Source: Xiphias gladius (taxonomy: Eukaryota; Chordata; Actinopteri; Istiophoriformes; Xiphiidae). Taken from it: a stretch of 64,000 nucleotides of DNA. The position numbers and the translations under genes are program-made. The stretch spans positions 13,729,501 through 13,793,500 of the forward strand of contig NC_053419.1 in the NCBI RefSeq assembly GCF_016859285.1. Direction: 5' to 3'. The notes beneath the pieces are model-generated. The model was not told where the DNA came from. It saw only the letters and a program-made list of their open reading frames with translations, and did not search any database. Positions 30,827 to 45,800 of this stretch are shown here, piece after piece. The stretch's first letter is position 1, and the number at the start of each line of letters is the position of its first letter.

Positions 30827-33797
30827 TTACACCCAGGAGTCCAGTGGTGGAGGTTTGTTATCCATGAGGCCCACTGCAGGCCTGCCAGTTCTGATGAAGT
30901 GTTTTCTTTCACTTATCGCCTGGGTCAAGAAATAAGCAAATAGTCAGTGTTAGCCATTTTGCATGAAAAACGCTGACAGTTAAAAACACAAGTCACAAGA
31001 GAGTAACTGCTTAAAATAAAATTCTGTAAAAAAAATAAATAAATAAAAAATCTGCTTATCCTCCATACTAGGGAGAGGTTATGAAGTCAGTTATAAGTAA
31101 ATGAGGCAATATGAAAAACAATTCGTATGCGCTGTCACTTTTAGATCTTCAGAGATCGTGCATGCACAGATTCAGTACATTAAAATGGCAGATTACCTGG
31201 AGAGCATCTCTTTCCACAACAGGCCCTCTTCCATCTCCAGCTCTGTCATTTGGCTCTAAGCTTGAATATACATCTGCAAGAAAAAAAAATTATCATATTA
31301 GCAGTGGACAATTTGGCAATATATGGCAGATATTGGGTTTGTAGGGAAACCTTTTGACACACCAGTCACCCCTAATAAGGAGCCTGCTTTTATAAATTGT
31401 GAGTTCAGTCAGTTTAGAATAAAACTATACTATACTATGTGTAAAAAACTATACACATGTAATTTTCTCCTAAAAAGATGCATTCAGGAACCCCGAGGTT
31501 CTATCCCCGAAACCAAAGAACCTTTTGCCCCGAAAAGGTTCATTATTATAGCGTGTCAGTAAACTAAATCTCAGTTAAATGTCACTTAAGGCAAGTTGTT
31601 GGCTACCTAACCAGCTAACCCTTGTAACTAGCTAATGTTAGCCGTCAACTGGAAATTTCAAGTTCCCTTGCATATATAGTATGTAGCAAGATATAGAACT
31701 TAAAAAGGTCGGATATACAACCACTTGTTTTAAAAGTTCATACTGCAGACCGAACCTGATATATAGATAGGCTGTGCACCTATTGCCCTTTTAGGAAATA
31801 CACGTTTCCAAAAGGGCACATCTAATCAATTAAGACTGAAACACCAGATAAAGAAAGAGTTTAAATAATTCAGATTCATATTCTAAAGGGTGTTTAAGTT
31901 GGGTTCATAATTCATCAGGCAGCCATTAGAGAAAATCTCTGCTTTATTGGGAAGCTAGAGGTCGCTCTCGACGTGGAAAAGTGGGTGCCCTTTTGGAATA
32001 ACGTTCAAATGAAATGTGAAATGGTGATGCGTGAGCCTGCTCTGCCTCTGGGACAGACTGCTCAGGCTAATAAGCTAAGTCTGTGCACTGATAACCCTGG
32101 CAGCACATCATTGGTTTTAGGCTATGTTTCAGAAGAATATGGTCGGGGACTGTAAATACCCATTTCTTTGTCCCTGACATGACAAGAACCACAGTATGTT
32201 TAAATTTGTTTTTTGTTCCCTGAGCTAGAGGACACTTTTCTCATTTAGATGGTGGTTTAGTAATATTTTGCCGAGGGAATGCACGCATTGATTTGCAAAC
32301 CTTGGTTTTTGTCCATGAGCGGCAAGGTGATGTCATCGCTGCCTTGCTTTCCACTTTTGGACTTTTTAATCGCTCCTGTGGTTGTTGGCTTTGAAAGACA
32401 AAAAGGATTATGTTACTGAATGGCGAGAAGAATTTAATGCTTTCCTGTTGTTCTAATTTTATATAAAAGGACGTTACATTGGTTTTGATTAGAATGTACA
32501 GAATCTTAAACAGTAACATACGCTTTGTTTTTCTTCATGTTTTGGATGTAACAGGAGACTATATGCTTAAAGTTACTGACTGCTTTTAAATCAAGTCTAA
32601 ATGCACAGTCCTCTCATATATTTTTTCTTGACAAAGCATATATTTCACAGTTAATAGCATGTTGTTTTTCCTTATCCATGTTTGACAGCAATGTGATACT
32701 CTTTAAACTTTTATGTAGTTAATTGCGAATGCTGACTCTGTTAATGTTCTTAAAGTTTTAAATGCCCAAGAAAAACAAACAAATACCTTAAAGTGGCTCT
32801 TGTTCCAACCTGCCTTGTTCAAAGTGTTTCTTAGGTCCTTGTAGGCCCATATTGTCTGGAGCACATGGGAAGCTGCCTTGGTCTCCCGTGCTGATTGGCT
32901 GATAACAAATCATCAGACATTGTGGTAAACAACAGAGGACAGCTCTGACACAATAGTTTCCCAATGATTGAAATCCTTTTCTGCTCGCCCTGGGATATGA
33001 TGCTCATGATATCATAAGCTATTGTATCGAGGCTAAGTCAGAAGAATGAGCAGATAGTTGTAGCGAATAATACTATGATACCAATGCATTTTCCTTTTTT
33101 CCCCCTAATTTTGACAAAAGGACGACATGTTAGACTTTTACTTTGAATTTAGCTGCTTGACTATTTAGAAAGCTGTACCGTTAGTATTTGATTAATTTTG
33201 CTCATCATCGTTTAGTTTGGAATACAGCACATATACAATGAAGTACTACTTTTTTAGTTGAAAGACAATACATACCTGGACTTGTTGATGGCAACCAATT
33301 TCTGCACAGCATGACCCTGTATGAGCGCTCGGGCGTTCTCTGGGCTATCTGTGATGATCTCATGGATAGTATTCAGAATAGACACCACCGTATCTCCCTC
33401 AAGATTCTTCGCTGGGTGCTGCTGCCCACATGGCAGATTACCGACAAGGTCCCTCAAAGCGTAACTCCCTGTAATAACAGACACCGTATTAAAGTTAGTG
33501 TGAGTGTGCAGGTGTAGAGCCGTGCATATGTAGATGAGAATTACAAGCCTGAACCTATTAGGTCTTTGTTCCTTCTGTCCATGGCCAGGTTGCGAAGAGC
33601 AATGGCCACAGCTCGCACCACTTTGTCCACATCTGAGCGCAGCAGCTCTACCAGAATAGGCAGCCCTTTCTCTTTTCTCACTGTGGCCCGGATGTAGCTG
33701 GACCACTATAAGCAAAAACACAAAATATACACCAATCGGCCACAACATGAAAACCAGTCACTGGTATATACAGTATACTGGATATACTACATTTATA

Positions 33798-33828
<31 letters not shown>

Positions 33829-36800
33829 GTATGCGTATATATTAAAACCAATAACTGGTTTTAGTGTTATGGCTGATTGGTGTATAAAAGCTGAGTGATG
33901 TTGGCCGTAGCTTTTTTGGATGTATCTGTGAGAGTTTGCTTTGGGGGCTCCCTTTCATATCTTAACTAGCAAGACATTTCTCCACTTTTGAAAAACCACT
34001 CATATTACCACAAGTACATTGCTCTCTTGTGTATGATGAAACTCGATTTCAAAATTGAAGGATTTTAAAACTCCTTTAATCTGAGCCCTGCCTTAGCGAT
34101 GATGTTAAATTATAGTGACATTCATGGCACAGTATATCTTGGCAAAGCACATTATTTGACAGCTATTTGGATCCACCTGGGGTACATAGCAGTAAGTAAA
34201 GTGACTTTTGATCATGTAGGTTGGTGACAAAGTCAATCTAGAGGGTCCAAATAGATTAAGATGATCAACCCCCACTCCCAACTCCGTCTTGTAAACTTAA
34301 ATATTAATGCAGCCTCAGAGACAAATCCTGGATCTGTTCCACAGACAATGTATGAGGACACTTGGGCTGTATGACAGCACCCAATGCAATCTTCCTTGGA
34401 TACTGATTCTCAGCAGTAAACTCTAGATTTAAAATAAAATTATTTTGGATGCAATGTCTAAGCATCTCAGAAAATAATCAGCTACCAGTACACTGTGAAT
34501 GGGCCAACCAAGTGTCACTATTTCAACCACTCACAGCCCAGTGTCCCGCAGCAAGGTTCTGCAACGCTCCTGCGGCCGCCTCCAGGGTGTTTTGGTTGTG
34601 ACTGCAGGTGAGAAGAGAGAGGTAGAGCCTCACTACCTCTGGCTGGTACAGCAGCTCCAACCCTTTAACAGAAAGGCAGAGAAAGTGAGGGGGGACAATC
34701 AAGCAGTGGCAAATTGAATAATAGATGGATAGCCAGATAGAAAGATGTGCCTATGTTAGTTTAGGTCAGAAGGAATGCTGGACAGTAGATAGAAATATAG
34801 ATTTAATGAAACTGTATGGAAGAAAATTACGACTCTAGAAGACTCCTGCAGAGGTTTTTTGTAATGAGCCAGTAGAGGCTTGTGGGTTGAAGGGTGACAA
34901 GTGGTAGAAAGCTGACCGTGGACCGTAACATGCTTGTCATTCTGATTTGCATTCACCGGCTGCAGCGTGGGAGGTATGAGCGTAGCTCTGATCTCTGTTC
35001 TAGCGGCAGCCAGATTCACATAAACAGTATTCAGCCCTATAGTACTATTGTGGGATTTCTTTTCCCCACAGTTTCTATATTCAGAATGCATTCATTATTA
35101 AAAACAGCCATTAAGTTATACAAATTGTAAAGATAGTTTAGCAGTACCAAATAAAGTACCGATATCCATGCTGTGGACATGCAGACCCTTGAGCAAATTC
35201 AAGTGCCTGTCTTAGGAAATGTTCCTCCTCTAGATGTTGCCAGATAAAAATGTTATCAGTCTTTCAGTTGGTGGGTCATTTTGTTTTAGAAATGATACTC
35301 ACTTCAAGTGGTGCAGGTGCTGATGTGTGGCTCTGCATTTAAATGAATTCTCTTTCAGGCCATGCCAACATCATGCACACAAAACAAATACCATAACACA
35401 GAAAGCAGGTACTGATGTATAATATGGTGATCATATATGATGAAAGCACTTTATAATTTATCTACCTTTAATCCATTAGTAATAAACCTAATGTTCAGCC
35501 CCGTGAAATATTATTACAAGTCATACTGTTGTCAGTATCTGTGTTAAATCCGAAATGCAATGTTGTAAAATTGCTTTTATGTTTTCTGATATCATATACC
35601 TTTCATTTGTTCTGTACGTTTTGGTAAATCCAATGTACCGTATTTTCTGTCCATAAATCCATTTTTCCAACCTGTACATCACAGACACACACATGCACAC
35701 AAACACAAACACCAGTTTTCATTATACCCGTACACAGACAGACAATGTCAGAAAATTTAGTGTGCTGTCAAATCACAATATTACTGCCATGAAAATATTC
35801 ATGAGTAAGGAGTAGACTGACCTTGAGTGAACCACTCCTCTGGTGAATAAGGTTTCAAAGGAAAAGAAGAAAGAACAATGTCAAAGATTCGATTATGCTG
35901 TAGAAGGGCACAGCAGCAGAAAACACAGAGCTCTTCTATGTGGTGGGACAGCACTGAGGAACTGGCAGATTGTGGTAAGTATTTGGCTCAGTGCAGCATT
36001 TGTCAATTTTATGCAATTAGCTGAAAGGTTAGCATTGGTGAAAGGCTGTAAATCTTTGAATCACAAGTAACTCTAACCCTATTGTTACTCCAATTAAGTT
36101 GTTCTCTCCAGAACAAGCAGCTGCAGTCTATTAGTTACTGTATATCATCTATGATGGACTTTGTTCCTCACATCACTACCAAACGTTTTTCACAGCTTAC
36201 AAAGCTTCCTGCTTGTTACATCAGTTGCATGGTGTAGAAGGGGTATTAGCAAGATTTTCTCAGTTTTAGAACCTGGATCTATTCCTACAGAGCAAAATCT
36301 ATCATCAGATCCTGAATAGGGCTATGAAATATTCAGGCTCACATTGGCATAAAAGGGGGCAAGAAATGTGAAACCCATGCCAAGGCAGAACACGCTGAAA
36401 GTAAATGAAAATTCTAAAACAGAAAAAATGGTTGGTTCACAGAGACACTAGTAGATTAAACAACTGTTAAGGGGAAATTAAGAAAAGAGATCTCACTGAA
36501 AGCTAAAAAAATGTATGTGGAGTGTAATAGGAGAGGAGGAAGAAGGAAGAAAAACAAACTATAGAATAAGTTGGCATCCATGAACTGTAAAGCCCCTTTC
36601 AGGCATGTACCTCATTTAGAACATATTAAAGTCTTAATTTGGGTTGTTAATTGTTACAACTATCCTCTGTAATTCAAGAAGCACTAAGGTGGAGTAGATG
36701 TCCCCACACATGGTTTTTGTTTTGTCAGCATGGAAATGAATCAACATGAATAATGGCATCATAGTTCCTTTACAAACATCAAAGATAATGAAAATCTCAG

Positions 36801-39800
36801 TAAAATGAAATAATGAAATTGAAATAAATGAAATAATACAACCAGTAATGATGATTGTGATGTTACCACTTATAGGGCCTACCAACCTTTGGGTCTTTTC
36901 CCGCCAAAACAATCAGGCTCATTCTTCTTCTTTTGGTGCCCTACTGACCTCATCAGATGATTGGCATGGGGCTCCTGAAATCCCTCAGCTCCTGGTATTT
37001 CTTTGTGAACATGATAGGACAGGTTTCGCAGAATGCAGACGCAGTTCTCCACTGACTAAATGCCGAACAATGACAGAGGATTTCAATCAAAGATACTGTG
37101 AAGAAAGTTATGACACACTAGGAGTTATACAGGTGTTTACACTGACTTATTCTTCAGTTCCTCCTTTAGATGAAAATGCATTGATGATTTTTTTTTTTCC
37201 AATCAAAATATAAATTCTGAAGAAATGACTCAGACTACTCCATCCATCCTTTGGAAACTTTGATGACTGGATTCGCATTAAATGTCTGAATCGAATGCTA
37301 TTGTGTACAGACTATTAACTTAAATTTGATGCAAAGTCAGTGAAGTATCAGAAACGAGTGTCAGGGGATTTATTTCAGTTAGAAATGGAGGATGGAGGAT
37401 CTTTCAGAATAAGAACTCACTTGATGGTGCCTCTAAAAAAAAACAAAAAAAAACATCCCAAACCCTCTATTACAACATGGTGTTTACAGTACTAATAGTC
37501 TCACTAAGCATCAAAAAAGATATTGTGTGGCGCAGTGTCAATACATGCTGATATACTCCCTGAGATGAACAGGCTGAGAGCAACACAAAGTATTTTCACT
37601 AAGATTGTCTTTTTTTTTCTACAAACAAAAAGTTATGCTACCACAATTTGAAATTGGGTTCAAAATGTTACACATAAAGTCTCCTCAATTAATAAATAAT
37701 AAAACGGAAAAGTAGTCTTGGGTTGATTATTTTTCTTAAATCTCAAAATGTAAGTCAGTGTGATGATTTCAGCAACCTTATTGTCCGTATCCTTGTTGAC
37801 AACAGCTGACTGAAGGGCATGAAGGAGCGCATCCACCAGCCCCTGACACTCCCTTAACCTCTGTCGAGCTTCCGCCCCATCTGAGCTGACGTTCCTGCAG
37901 AAACAACTCCGTCAGCAGACCTGCAAGAACTCGTTGTATTACAAATCAGCTTTTAGGAACTGCTGTCATTTGTTCCTCGACTTACCTCAGACATCCAGAG
38001 GTGTTCTTGAAGACTGTGGTCCACTCTGCGCTCTGCATTTTGGAGGGGTCAGCTGAGTCTCTTCTCCAGCCTGAGTGTGGGATGATGATTTCATCAGTTA
38101 GTGTTTGAAGCCCGTGGTTGATGACCATCATCTTCAGTGGCTCATGTGAGGAGAGGTTCCACAAAGTGCCTGCAGGTGAAAAATTACAAAACTTGTAGAA
38201 ATAAAATGAAGGATTGCAGGTTATGCCTCAAGGAAGACTTAGGAATTTCACGGTACCTGTGACTAACTCCTTGACCTCCATGCTGCTGGACTTCCTCAGC
38301 AGTCTGACTAAAGCTTGTATGCCATCACAGTTCTTGATGGCCATTTTGTTATTGTGATCTTTTCCAAAGGATATGTTGCGCAAAGCACCACAGGCCTTGC
38401 GGTGGACCTCAGCTTTAGGGTGATCCAGTAATTCCACCAAGATCGGTACCCCATTCAACTGGCGAACTTCCTGCTTGATGCGATCATTCTCATAACACAG
38501 GTGCTGCAAATAAGCAGCTGCATTGGACTTGACCGGGTCCATTGGGTGGCTGAGCATCGAGATCACCTCATGTAAGTTGGGGTCTCTCCAGCGTGGGTCT
38601 CTGCGGATGCTGTCCAGGCTGACCATGCTGCTACGTTTGTGGGGGAACTGCAGGGTCTGTGCTCGGCACATGGCCTGGAAAAAAGGATTCAGGTTCCCCT
38701 CCAGCTGGGCCATGAAGGCATCATCATAGCCACCCCTGAGGGGACAGAGAAAGTCATGCATGCATGTATATTTGGATGAGGACAAAAATACACAGTCCTC
38801 TTGAGTTGGATCATTTGTGAAATGTGCTTATTTACTTTCTTGCTGAGAGTTGGAGGAGAAGCTCAATACCACTATTTGTACACTAGATGTTAAACTACTG
38901 TCAGCAGCTGATTATCCTATTTTGGCATAAAGACTAGAAAAAGTGGAAACAGCGAGCCTGGCTCTGCCCAAAGACCAGATTTCCTGAAGTGTCTTCTGGT
39001 TATCCAGCCACCTCAGGTTACAAAAAGACTTAAGGCGGATTATGTTACCTTTGGACAGAGCCAGGCTAGCTCTTTCCCTCTGCATCCAGTCTTTAAGCTA
39101 AGCTGTAGCTTTATATTTAACCAACATATAAGAGTGGTATCAAACTTCTCATCTAATTCTCAGCAAGAAAGTGAACAAGCATATTCCAAAGATGACAAAC
39201 TATTCATTTTATATTCAACAGGTTAAATGAAGTTGGCTGAATGGCATATTTCTGAGTCTAATAGACTGAGCTTTAGTTTTTTTTTTTAGCATAAGGGAGT
39301 TGCTTGTATCTTTTGTAAACAGCTCTGTCACTTTATATGGGCTAAGAAAAAGCTTCTGGCAGGCAATAAAAGGTGAAAAGTCCTTATTTATCAACTTTGC
39401 AGCCAGCTGCCTGATTGATACCAGCTGCTATTTAACTGCTGTCCATCTGTCTTTCAATTGTCCAGGCTTACTCACGGGAACAAGAAACAGGCGACTACTG
39501 TGTCTGTGCAGCTACAGTGGTAAACATAGTATTATCACAGCAGGTCAATTTTGTTTGTATGTATACTTGTATACTTTGTTTGGATTTGTTTGTTACTGCT
39601 GCAGTATACTGTATACCTTAGCAATACATACATTCACTTTCTCCCTTTCTTTACATTTTACTTTTCCGCTATGTCTCATGTGTGGCATCTGAATCTCTGT
39701 CTAAATCTCCAGGTTTTAAACAAAATGGCTATTCAGAATTTGGGACATGGGAAAACATCTAAACATGTTTAGATGTTTTTGCATTTTGGTTTTTCATAGA

Positions 39801-42800
39801 TTCTGCATCTTTGCATTCAGAGCTTTAAAAAAAATCACTGCGGTTAATGAGGTATTTGGTCATGTTTAGATTACTTTATTTTTGCTAATTATGTCAAAGG
39901 TGAATTGGCTTTCTTGTGGTTTTCTAGTAGCCTTTGTTAAAGGTGAGCTCATTATCAGGACCACATTGGTATTTCTGTGACACAGACTGATTTTTTCTTT
40001 ACCTTCCCTGTCTGTGTTCTGAACTGAAAAGACATAATTGGATCAAAGATTGACCCTAAATTAATATATTCCATCCCAAACTTTCTACAGGGGACAAGGT
40101 TAGCGCAATCCCCATGCAAAATGATTGCACTAACCCTGTCCTTAACTAACCTTAAAATGTTTTCTTTATTGTGCTGTACGGTGTAGTGACTGAGCGACAA
40201 AGCAACACGTACGTATAACTGACTCATATTCCATTTCAAAGTATCTAAGGACATGTTGGGACCCATCTTTATTTGAACCTACATCTAGGCACCATGGAAA
40301 TAACAAGAGTCCTCGAAACCCGTTTTTGCAAGGTTTCCCCCTGTAGGATCAATAAAGTTTGATCTAATGTACCTGGTTCTCGAGGGTTCTCTGAGGAGCT
40401 CCATGGTGGTAATTGGCCTGAACTGGTGGATCCCCCCCAGTGTTGGGTAACTGGCAGTTGGGTGGTCTGTCTTCAGGTCCAGAGGATTTTCGCCCCGTTC
40501 ACTGACGCCATCCTCCTCTGTGGGGCTGCTGAGTCCTGCGGGAGCGTAGCTGTCCCTGAGGAAGGGTAAGGTGTAGTGAGCCCCAGGCTGGAAGTTTTTG
40601 GCAGGCCAGTAGCTGTGAAGGGTGGCACGGGACAGGCTTCCATACACTGCACATAAGTCACCCCCGATGCTTCTGTAGCTGTCAGGCAGGGTGTACACTC
40701 TGCTCTGGCTGTCTGGATTCATTGGCTGAGGCTCCCCAGGCTGCAGTACCACCTGAGGTTGTGGGGGTGCTGTGGTAGAGCTGCTGGTCAATGTGGTTGG
40801 TGTAAGAGACCCAGAGGGTTCAGGTTTTGCTTCAAGAATAGTTAGCTCAGTAGGAGTGTTATCTTGAACCACTGGGGTCGATGTAAGATCAGGTGCATCT
40901 GATGTCTGGAAGCTCTCCAGTTGTGTTTCTGAGGATTCGTGGGTCTCACTCAGGGTCTGTTCACCCTCTTGTTCCACAGCCTTGGACTCCTACAAGGATT
41001 GATGCACCACAACTATTATCTCCACAGAATCTCTGTTAGTCTTTAAAATACCATTTGTCTGTAAGGTCTGAAGGTTTCCTCTATCCCACGAAATAGGTGT
41101 GTTTACCTACAGTGTGTGTTTATCTGTCATTTAAACTGTACAGCCCACCCCAGCTCATTTTTCATAGTGATGATCAATCATCATTTCAGCACTGCCCTGG
41201 AATCATGAGCCACCAGTAAATAATTAATTCTTCTTTCCAGCCAAAGAATAATGAATTCCCCTCATTGAAAATGAGTTTAGATTGGACTCTGATGAAACAA
41301 CTTGAGGTCCAGCCACTGTTTAGAAGCAGAGTAAATTGCAGGAAATTTAATTGCTTGGTTTACTCAGTTGATTTTGATTTTAACTTTCATTTCAGAGTGT
41401 GAGCAAAACTTGTCTTAAGCACAAAGCACGTATATATGTAGCAACTCAATGAAACAGAACCTAATTGAATTAGATTTCATGGTATCACTACCCCAGAGGG
41501 CAATTTGGCTTCCTCTGCTTGTCATTGTACCTAAAAACTCAGTACAGCCCGGTCTGTTTAAGAGAAGTTTACAGTATCTTTAATGGACGTTTCATTGTGA
41601 AACTTCAGGAGATTAGACTCATAGAAATAATGATCTCAGGTGAAAAGAGAATGTTTTATTGTGTGTCTGTGTGTGCTGTTCATTCATTATTGGAAAAATT
41701 ATTATTATTTTCATATTACTTGAAACACATTTTGGTGATAATGCATAAAAAAAGTAAAGATAAAAAGCTGGTAATTTAGAGCGGGGGTTTCATGAGGATC
41801 TTTGGAGTCACATAAGTGACAAATAATGCCACTAACAGGCTGGTCATTTAAAAATACATTGTTCAATACATAAGTAAATCATACATTAAAAAAGTTAAAA
41901 AGGTTTTTTCACTTATTCTTTTACCTATAATCAAATTGCCAGATACATTACTTTAACTCCTCACCTTTCATATTTTTCTCATCCCCAGGACACACTGAAT
42001 CGATTTCACCATTCCCAATTTTCTAAGTCTAAAAATAGTGTTAATAATAAATAATTTGGGTGTGAAAATGGTTTTGAGAAAAGGCCTGTGGTCTTATATC
42101 AATGTGTGGGAAGTCAGTAGATGGTAACAGAAATGTGACCAAACATAAAGTCATGAACCTCAGTGTCTGTCTGCTGCGGGGTATCGGTCTCCGTGGAGCT
42201 CTCATTGGTTGAGGTCATCACGGAGGCGATGGAGGTGGGCGTGTCCAGTTCGTCATTAGTGGATGGATTATCCAGAATGGTCTCTTTAGCCTCTTGGGGC
42301 AGAGATAGTGGAGGAGAAACCTCTGAACTCTGCTCCTAAACCACAAACACAGAAATGAGTTAGACACTGTTGCTGAGCGCCATCATTCCAGCATCATTGG
42401 TGTGTATTATGGATATCACAATTACACCACTGGTCAAAAGTTTTAGAACGCCTCCATTTTTCCATCTGTTATTTAAATTTACATAATTCGGGGTCTCAGT
42501 TTTTTTTAAATTAAAGCATTGAACAAATAAACAATTGGAGATTTTAAAAACCAGGGATCGTGGAATCTTCTTGTTGAACTATATTTAATCTAAATGTTTG
42601 ACCAAACCAGCAGCCGAACACACTCGTGGTTCTCTCTACAGTGGAAATCAAATATTTTTCAGAAGTTCATTCCAACACTGTTGCAGAAGTTTCCACAAAC
42701 GTGTTGCGCTTGTAGGTCACTTTGCTTTCACCATCCGACCAGCTGATTCCAAACTAGCTCCATGGGGTTTAAGTCTGGAGACTGTGCTGGTCTTCCATCA

Positions 42801-45800
42801 TGTGAAGCCACCGTCTAGTTCTTTTCTTCGAATGTTTTGGATTATTGTCTTGCTGTGGGATGAACCCCTGACCAACCGGTCTGTCTTCCTTTGTTACTTG
42901 CCTTTTTACTCACCATTCTGACCGCAACATAAAGTACTTCTTCCTACAGAACAGTATTGTATTAATGATGCATCAGAGGGTATATTAACACAGTTTGTTC
43001 TAACACTACCTTTGTACAGACAGAGGTCTGTACAAAGGTAATCAACAAAAGTTGGGATCACTTGTAGGAACTGTTTGCGTCAACTTTCAAGGATTCATAT
43101 ACTTCCATTTACCCATTACTTGATCCCTGAAAAAGGCCTGTTTCCTAATAAGTTTACATGAGTTTTCAGTTTTTGGTGACCTAAACCTTTGTTCTTTATT
43201 ATTACCCCAGGCAGTTTACCTCTTACCTTTGTACCATTTAAGGTTTTTTACTGGACTTGAACTGCTTAAAATTCAATAAAAACTGGAAAAATTGGGGTTT
43301 TCTAAAACCTTTGACTGGTAGTGTAAATTATACACAAACAGGGAAATGATTAAGGGGTAGACAATACTGTGATAGCACACCATGTCATTAAGGCTGTCTA
43401 CACATGATAAAGGAGCTGTACTTGATGCTGGGTTGTGAGCAGATTCAGTGCTGAGAGCTCAACTCAATTCCACTCCATTATCATACTGTTTGTATAATTT
43501 GAAAAATGAACTGTTGAATTCATGCTGATTAATGCCAGTGTACACACTTATTTTCAAATTATACTAATATATGAATGGAAAAGCGGAGACATTTTCTCTG
43601 TGTTTGAGCTTTTTGGTGAACTGGTGAACTTTTTGGGCAATTTGGCCATAGGAAAAAAATGGCTCAAGCCAGTCCAAAGTAATTTTGCCAGTAATTCTGT
43701 GCGGACAGCAAAAAAGATGTACAGAAGCACATAATAACGGACGACAGATGCCATTCATTTAATTAAGTGGTTGAATGTTTTTTCCAGTGTCATTTCCTTG
43801 TGTGCAGACCTGGATAATACATCAGTTCACTTATCTTTATCAGGTAATAACCGCTTTAAAGTATGTTATTGGTTTAACAACAAGTAGAAATCAGAATCGT
43901 TTGATATATGCATGATTGTTTTGTTAACATGTGCAACGGAGTGAACGTTCATTTATTCTAGCAATAATAGGAAATTCCTGAAATTTCCTGTTTAAATTTG
44001 CTACTTGCCCAAATTTCAGCATACTTGTTGAAACTTATACAAAAGTACAAAAACTGACAGACAACATCTTGTAGGGGGGCTTTCACAGATCAGAAAAAGA
44101 GAAGAAGAAACAAAAATACTACACATTTTTTACATTCCAGTTGAAATAACTTGCAGTAGTCTTCTTGAGTGCAAACAGAAACAGTGAGTTGTTTGGACAT
44201 AAATTAGGATGAGGTAAAGCTGTGTTTTTCAGAAGTAGGTGCACCTGGCATCTCTTGCAATTTATAAGATCAGCTGCACCGGCAGAAATATCATACATGA
44301 AATAAAGCAATATCTGTATGGTTATCTGTATTTTCTAAAATTACCATTTAAATCATTAGTTATTATCGGATATCAGTATTTTTTTTAATTCTACTTTCAC
44401 TTGTTATTTTCTAAAACTGACTTATTTATGCTTTAATCCCTCTAAACAGTTGTTGATGTTCCTCATTGTGTTATGTAAGCATGTATAAAAGAACCCCTTG
44501 AGAAAATACAGCGACACTGTAATGTGATTGGATGTGGGCAGTCAGTCGGTGTCGGTTATTTGGTGTGAGACCAGATTTACCACCACTGACTCTGACACTG
44601 AAATCAATAATCCAGCTGCTACTATGGTACAATGTGTGGATATTCCTGTAATTTCCACTTGTTTATTTCAAGCAGAACTTAAATTCTCTTTTCTTTTCAG
44701 CAAAACGGGTTTCATTAACCAGAGTGGATTAATTATTCAGCATCTTGGTCTGAGAAAGAACTGGAGGCAGTATTTGACTGTCAACACATTTTATGCCGAT
44801 TTTTTTACAAACCCCACATTCATTTTGGAGTGTCTACAAAAATTTCAAACTTATGATTTCAATAAATATCTGTTTTATCTGATACACCTCTTTTAGTCCT
44901 GAAAGCCCTCTGGTCGCAGCAGGTGAATTTCTCTAAAATCTAGGATCAATCAATGACATAAAACAACCAACAAAACATTAGACAGCATAATTAAAAGGTT
45001 CTATTATGTAGAAGATCAATTCCACCGCATCATTTATGACCCATTATACAATTTAAATTCCTTATCCACTCTCTGAATCAATTTTCATTTTAAGAAATAT
45101 GACATAAATGCGTAATGATTTTTATCACTCAGTAGCACAGGCACATTATGCTGGATGGCGTGCTGAGATAAAAGTGTAAGATAAAAACCAAATAAACTGT
45201 TAAAATCTCCCCAAATTCTCATCAGATTGCAGCCGCAGCATTAAACCAAACAAGTGCTGAGAACTCAACTCCACTGCATTAAATCAGGCTGCAGTGAACA
45301 GCTGACTGAATGTGGAGGTTGATTCGCTTTTCAAACACCCCACCAAACACAAGAGCCCCTCATATCCGTGTACAAAATGTGTCAGAGGGAAGAGGAGATG
45401 AAAGGGTCACCCAGGAGAAATTGGCAGTCCGGAGATGATCCCGGCTTGAACACCTCTGGGGGAGGTTGATTGGATATTGTTAGGCAGCACTAAATTAATG
45501 CCTGGCCAAAAGACAGACGGGGTACTACTGTGCTCTACAGACAGCTTGATTAAGGATTTGGAGAATGATAATAGGTTGGAAAGGGGCCTGTGTGCTGTCC
45601 CCGTCTGATTCAAGCTCCAGGGAAGGCCGGGCCACTGTGAGTCAAAGCTCATTTAAATAACTCACTGTACCATCACTAACTAAGTGCGCTCACAGAGCCA
45701 AATAGGTCAAGATGATGATTCTGAATCTGACTTAGCTCAAAAAAAAAAGAAAAAGAAAGTATGGTATAGAGATGTTAGCTGCAGTGATGCAGAAGACAGA

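Noticed and set aside
31460-31650. AGGAACCCCGAGGTT-type sequence in an arvcf intron as a defined repeat element
   Set aside because: It looks like dispersed fish repeat sequence, but I could not find termini or a second copy in the window.
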